64,000 nucleotides of DNA from Nocardia sp. CC227C (GTDB taxonomy: Bacteria > Actinomycetota > Actinomycetes > Mycobacteriales > Mycobacteriaceae): assembly GCF_030767025.1 (NCBI RefSeq), contig NZ_JASITE010000003.1:434001-498000 (forward strand), in the 5' to 3' direction. Shown here one piece after another: positions 60,828-64,000 of this stretch (positions within the stretch are counted from its first letter, which is position 1; each line of letters begins with the position of its first letter). Under the pieces are notes generated by a model. It worked only from the letters and a program-made list of their open reading frames with translations. It did not search any database and had not been told where the DNA came from. Made by a program: the position numbers and the translations under genes.

Positions 60828-61985
60828 ATGGCGGGCAACCCCGACTTCAATCTGTTCCAGCTCGAGGACTTCCACCACGAGCTGCGCGAGGCCATTCGCG
60901 GCCTGTCCGAGAAGGAGATCGCGCCCTACGCCAAGGACGTCGACGGCAACGCCCGCTTCCCGGAGGAGGCGCTGACCGCCCTCAACGCCGCCGGCTTCAA
61001 CGCCGTGCACGTGCCCGAGGCCTACGGCGGCCAGGGCGCGGACTCCGTCGCCACCTGCATCGTGATCGAAGAGGTCGCCCGCGTCTGCGGTTCCTCCTCG
61101 CTCATCCCGGCCGTGAACAAGCTGGGCACCATGGGCCTGATCCTCAACGGCTCCGAGGAGCTGAAGCACAAGGTGCTCGGCGACCTGGTCAACGGCAAGA
61201 TGGCCTCCTACTGCCTGTCCGAGCGCGAGGCCGGTTCCGACGCCGCCGCCATGCGCACCCGCGCCCGCCAGGACGGCGACGATTGGGTCATCAACGGCTC
61301 CAAGTGCTGGATCACCAACGGCGGCAAGTCCGACTGGTACACCGTCATGGCCGTGACCGACCCGGACAAGGGCGCGAACGGCATCTCGGCGTTCATGGTG
61401 CACTCCGACGACGAGGGCTTCGTCGTGGGCCCGCTGGAGCACAAGCTGGGCATCAAGGGTTCGCCCACCGCCGAGCTGTACTTCGAGAACTGCCGCATCC
61501 CGGGTGACCGCATCATCGGCGAGCCCGGCACCGGCTTCAAGACCGCCCTGCGGACGCTGGACCACACCCGCCCGACCATCGGCGCGCAGGCGGTCGGCCT
61601 GGCCCAGGGCGCGCTGGACGCGGCCATCGCCTACACCAAGGACCGCAAGCAGTTCGGCAAGGCCATCGCCGACTTCCAGAACACCCAGTTCATGCTGGCC
61701 GATATGGCCATGAAGGTGGAGGCCGCCCGCCTCATGGTCTACACCTCCGCCGCCCGCGCCGAGCGCGGCGAGCAGAACCTCGGCTTCATCTCCGCGGCCG
61801 CCAAGTGCTTCGCCTCGGATGTGGCCATGGAGGTCACCACCAACGCCGTGCAGCTCTTCGGCGGCGCGGGCTACACCACCGACTTCCCGGTGGAGCGGAT
61901 GATGCGCGACGCCAAGATCACCCAGATCTATGAGGGCACCAACCAGATCCAGCGCCTGGTGATGTCGCGCGCCATCCTGCGCTGA
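60828..61985 (+). CDS. fadE25: Acyl-CoA dehydrogenase, FadE25 type
   Basis: 385 aa. FAD-dependent acyl-CoA dehydrogenase: YCLSEREAGSDAAAMRTRA, WITNGGKSDWY, and the catalytic-base region DFPVERMMRDAKITQIYEGTN, with Glu in IYEGTNQIQ as in short/medium-chain enzymes. First step of acyl-CoA beta-oxidation or branched-chain degradation; Rv3274c is an isobutyryl/short-chain-like homologue. AGGAG 6-11 nt before the ATG. It ends at a good intrinsic terminator. Confidence 0.94.
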   Translation: MAGNPDFNLFQLEDFHHELREAIRGLSEKEIAPYAKDVDGNARFPEEALTALNAAGFNAVHVPEAYGGQGADSVATCIVIEEVARVCGSSSLIPAVNKLGTMGLILNGSEELKHKVLGDLVNGKMASYCLSEREAGSDAAAMRTRARQDGDDWVINGSKCWITNGGKSDWYTVMAVTDPDKGANGISAFMVHSDDEGFVVGPLEHKLGIKGSPTAELYFENCRIPGDRIIGEPGTGFKTALRTLDHTRPTIGAQAVGLAQGALDAAIAYTKDRKQFGKAIADFQNTQFMLADMAMKVEAARLMVYTSAARAERGEQNLGFISAAAKCFASDVAMEVTTNAVQLFGGAGYTTDFPVERMMRDAKITQIYEGTNQIQRLVMSRAILR

Positions 61986-62064
61986 GCCGCCGCGCGGGAT
62001 TTCGCAACCCCACCGGTGAGATCCCGTGCTTGCAGGTGAAATCCATTGTGTAGCCATGGGATAA

Positions 62065-62126
62065 CTCCGGTGGCCGACCCGCCGCTGGACTGCGGAGTGG
62101 GCGGTTAGCCGGAGTTTTCCTTTTTA
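62065..62126 (+). terminator. Intrinsic terminator after fadE25
   Basis: CTCCGG...CCCGCC pairs with GGCGG...CCGGAG, with an internal loop, followed at once by TTTTCCTTTTT. A U-tract is rare in this GC-rich window, so this is the best-supported terminator here. Confidence 0.85.
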
Positions 62127-62192
62127 TCCTTCGGGTGGAAGGGCTGTATTTCAGGGCTGTCCAGCCGGGTGCGGGGGGAGCACTATGGTTCC

Positions 62193-62519
62193 ATGGCCGG
62201 CGTCGAAATCAACGACAGGTTCGTCCGGCGCACGTTGGACAACGGGCGAGTGGAAGAGGTTTCGTGGACGGAACTGTCGGAGGTAAGGATCATCACCACG
62301 GCGGACGGACCGTTCGCCGAGGACGTGTTCTTCGTACTGATCAGTGCGTCCGGAAAAGGTTGCGTGGTACCGCATTCGGCGGCTGACACCGGCTTCCTGG
62401 CCCGACTGCAGGCGCTACCCGGCTTCGACAACGAGAAGGTCGTCGAGGCCATGGTCAGCACCACCGACCGCCAATTCCTGGTGTGGCGGCGACCGGCGAC
62501 GCGCCGTCACCGCCATTAG
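62193..62519 (+). CDS. Hypothetical protein
   Basis: 108 aa, mixed alpha/beta and soluble. It reads AGVEINDRFVRRTLDNGRVE, then VSWTELSEVRIITTADGPFA, VFFVLISASGKGCVVPHSA and a helical end LPGFDNEKVVEAMVSTTDRQ. The strand pattern recalls a small PH/GRAM-like protein of actinobacteria, but no family is certain. GGGGGAG lies 12 nt before the ATG. Confidence 0.6.
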   Translation: MAGVEINDRFVRRTLDNGRVEEVSWTELSEVRIITTADGPFAEDVFFVLISASGKGCVVPHSAADTGFLARLQALPGFDNEKVVEAMVSTTDRQFLVWRRPATRRHRH

Positions 62520-62543
62520 CGCGGACGCCCGCCTCGCGAATTC

Positions 62544-62834
62544 CTACGCCACCAGGTCCGCGTAGTCCGGGTTCTCGGCAATGAACTTCTCCACGTACCA
62601 GCAGGTCGGAATAATGGTGAACCCCGCCTCGCGGGAATCACGTAGCGCGTATTCCACCACCTGTGCCGCGACCTTGCGTCCCCGGAATTCCGGGAAGGTG
62701 AGCGTGTGCTGGAAATCGCGGACCCGCACGTCGCCGTCCACGCGTTCGGCGTAGTCGGCGTAGCCCGCGAGGGTGTCGTCGAGATAGATCTCGTAGCGGG
62801 TGGCCGCGACATTGTGTTCGAGCCTGGTGGTCAT
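62544..62834 (-). CDS. Small GNAT-type N-acetyltransferase (YjdJ-like)
   Basis: 96 aa. YjdJ/NATD1 family: YEIYLDDTLAGYADY, then FQHTLTFPEFRGRKVAAQVV and the CoA region REAGFTIIPTCWYVEKFIAENPDY. FRGRKVAAQVV corresponds to the acetyl-CoA pyrophosphate loop (Q/RxxGxG/A). Small stand-alone acetyltransferases of this type have no well-defined substrate. The ATG at 62834 is the only good start. Confidence 0.9.
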   Translation of the reverse strand: MTTRLEHNVAATRYEIYLDDTLAGYADYAERVDGDVRVRDFQHTLTFPEFRGRKVAAQVVEYALRDSREAGFTIIPTCWYVEKFIAENPDYADLVA

Positions 62835-62886
62835 GTTCGAGTGAACTCCCTTGTGACGAGGATTGTTCCGACGGGCCCGGGACGGG

Positions 62887-64000
62887 CTAGAGAACGGCTC
62901 CGGGGTTGAGGATGCCGTGCGGGTCGAGGGCGTTCTTGATGCGGCGGGTCAGGTCCATGACCTCGGGGCCGACCTGGTCGGGCAGCCATGCCTTCTTGAG
63001 GCGGCCGACGCCGTGTTCGCCGGTGATGGTGCCGCCGAGTCCGATGGCCAGGTCCATGATCTCTCCGAAGGCCAGGTGTGCGCGCTCGGTTTCGTCGGGG
63101 TTGTTCGGGTCGTGGACGATGAGCGGATGGGTGTTGCCGTCGCCGGCGTGCGCGATGACCGAGACCAGCACCTGTCGGCGGGCGGCGATATCGGCGATAC
63201 CCGTGACGAGGTCGCCCAAACGCGGCAGCGGAACGCCGACGTCCTCGAGCAGCAGCGGGCCCTTGCGTTCCACCGCCGGGATGGCGAATCGGCGCGCCGC
63301 GCAGAAGGCTTCGCCCTCGTCGGGGTCGTCGGTGCGGAAGGCTTCGGTGGCCCCGGCTTTCTCGCAGGCGGCGAGCATGATGTCGGCTTCGTGTCCGGCG
63401 TGCTCGCCGGGGGCGTCGGAGCGGGCGACCAGCAATCCGGCGGCTTCGCGGTCCAGGCCCATGCGCAGTTCGTCCTCGACGGCGTTTACGGCCACGGTGT
63501 CCATGAATTCGAGCATGGACGGTCGCAGCGCGCCGGTGATGGCGAGGATGGCCTCGGTGGCGGCGGTGAGGGTGGGGAAGGTGGCGACCACGGTGGACTG
63601 CGGCGGCTGGGCGGGCAGCAGCCGCAGGGTGAGTTCGGTGATGATGCCGAGGGTGCCCTCGCTGCCGACGAACAGCTTGGTCAGCGACAGTCCGGCGGAG
63701 TCCTTCAATCGGGGTCCGCCCAGGCGTGCGATGGTGCCGTCGGCGAGGACGACTTCCATGCCGAGTACGTAGTCGGTGGTGACGCCGTATTTCACACAGC
63801 ACAGGCCCCCGGCGTTGGTGGCGGCGTTGCCGCCGATGGAGCAGATCTCGAATGAGGACGGGTCCGGCGGGTACCACAGCCCGTGGTCGGCCGCGGCGCG
63901 TTTCACCTCGGCGTTGAGCAGGCCGGGTTGGGCCACGGCGGTGCGGGTGACGGTGTCGACGGTGATCTCCCGCATGCGTTCGGTGCTCAGCAACAGCGCG
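62887..64000 (-). CDS. FAD-linked oxidase, GlcD/D-lactate dehydrogenase type (5' end outside window)
   Basis: 371 C-terminal codons of a VAO-family flavoprotein; the FAD-binding start is cut by the window edge. Visible: CSIGGNAATNAGGLCCVKYG, FVGSEGTLGIITELTLR, then the C-terminal substrate cap with VIAHAGDGNTHPLIVHD and GGTITGEHGVGRLKKAW. These His residues (HAGDGN, GEHGVG) are typical of GlcD/DLDH enzymes that oxidise glycolate or D-lactate. The substrate is not resolved. Confidence 0.9.
   Translation of the reverse strand, partial: ALLLSTERMREITVDTVTRTAVAQPGLLNAEVKRAAADHGLWYPPDPSSFEICSIGGNAATNAGGLCCVKYGVTTDYVLGMEVVLADGTIARLGGPRLKDSAGLSLTKLFVGSEGTLGIITELTLRLLPAQPPQSTVVATFPTLTAATEAILAITGALRPSMLEFMDTVAVNAVEDELRMGLDREAAGLLVARSDAPGEHAGHEADIMLAACEKAGATEAFRTDDPDEGEAFCAARRFAIPAVERKGPLLLEDVGVPLPRLGDLVTGIADIAARRQVLVSVIAHAGDGNTHPLIVHDPNNPDETERAHLAFGEIMDLAIGLGGTITGEHGVGRLKKAWLPDQVGPEVMDLTRRIKNALDPHGILNPGAVL

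Overview
The window is high-GC actinobacterial DNA, most likely from Nocardia or a close relative in the Mycobacteriales. This rests on gene order and gene content: acyl-CoA carboxylase subunits including an epsilon subunit, type VII secretion (ESX) accessory proteins, and several likely leaderless mRNAs. From memory, the conserved genes follow the Mycobacterium tuberculosis Rv3309c to Rv3274c order: upp, pmmB, deoD, amiB1, amiA1, Rv3304, lpdA, glpD2, then nei2, lhr, a TetR gene, pcd, lrpA, lat, then accD5, accE5, maf, sseA, accA3, birA, Rv3278c, Rv3277, purK, purE, fadE25.

Layout. 1-2.5 kb (minus): tail of an ESX-associated operon with an EspC-like protein, an NlpC/P60 hydrolase and YbaB-like small proteins, tied together by stop/start overlaps. 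2.7-12.3 kb: purine and pyrimidine salvage, a phosphohexomutase, an enoyl-CoA hydratase, two M20 amidohydrolases in one operon, a gamma-glutamylcyclotransferase-like protein and the quinone reductase LpdA. 12.4-17 kb: a lineage-specific stretch with a secreted Pro-rich protein, a membrane protein with FGPP repeats, an 18-bp tandem repeat array, a PLP aminotransferase and a truncated serine protease. 17-20.4 kb: divergent glpK/glpD for glycerol use.

20.4-31.9 kb is an accessory block inserted between glpD and nei2. It has a DUF397/XRE-DUF5753 regulator pair, a small resolvase-like protein, and a visibly less GC-rich ESX cassette (EspG chaperone, PH-like membrane protein and a large substrate-like protein interrupted by a one-base frameshift in a G5 tract). 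After that come a SnoaL-like gene behind a textbook MerR-type promoter, a secreted lipase, and a graveyard of MarR, LysR, LysE and Uma2 fragments bounded by short direct repeats.

31.9-44.4 kb: DNA repair (Nei2, Lhr), a TetR/patatin pair, an SDR, and the lysine-to-aminoadipate module (pcd, lrpA, lat). 44.7-55.4 kb: the acyl-CoA carboxylase region (accD5, accE, accA3, and birA which biotinylates AccA3) with maf, a Cys-containing HTH regulator, a rhodanese that lacks its catalytic cysteine, and an acyl-ACP desaturase. 55.4-64 kb: a two-component system, GtrA, purK-purE, a TetR regulator, fadE25 with a clear intrinsic terminator, and the end of a GlcD-type FAD oxidase cut by the window edge. No tRNA, rRNA, CRISPR array or intact insertion sequence was seen.
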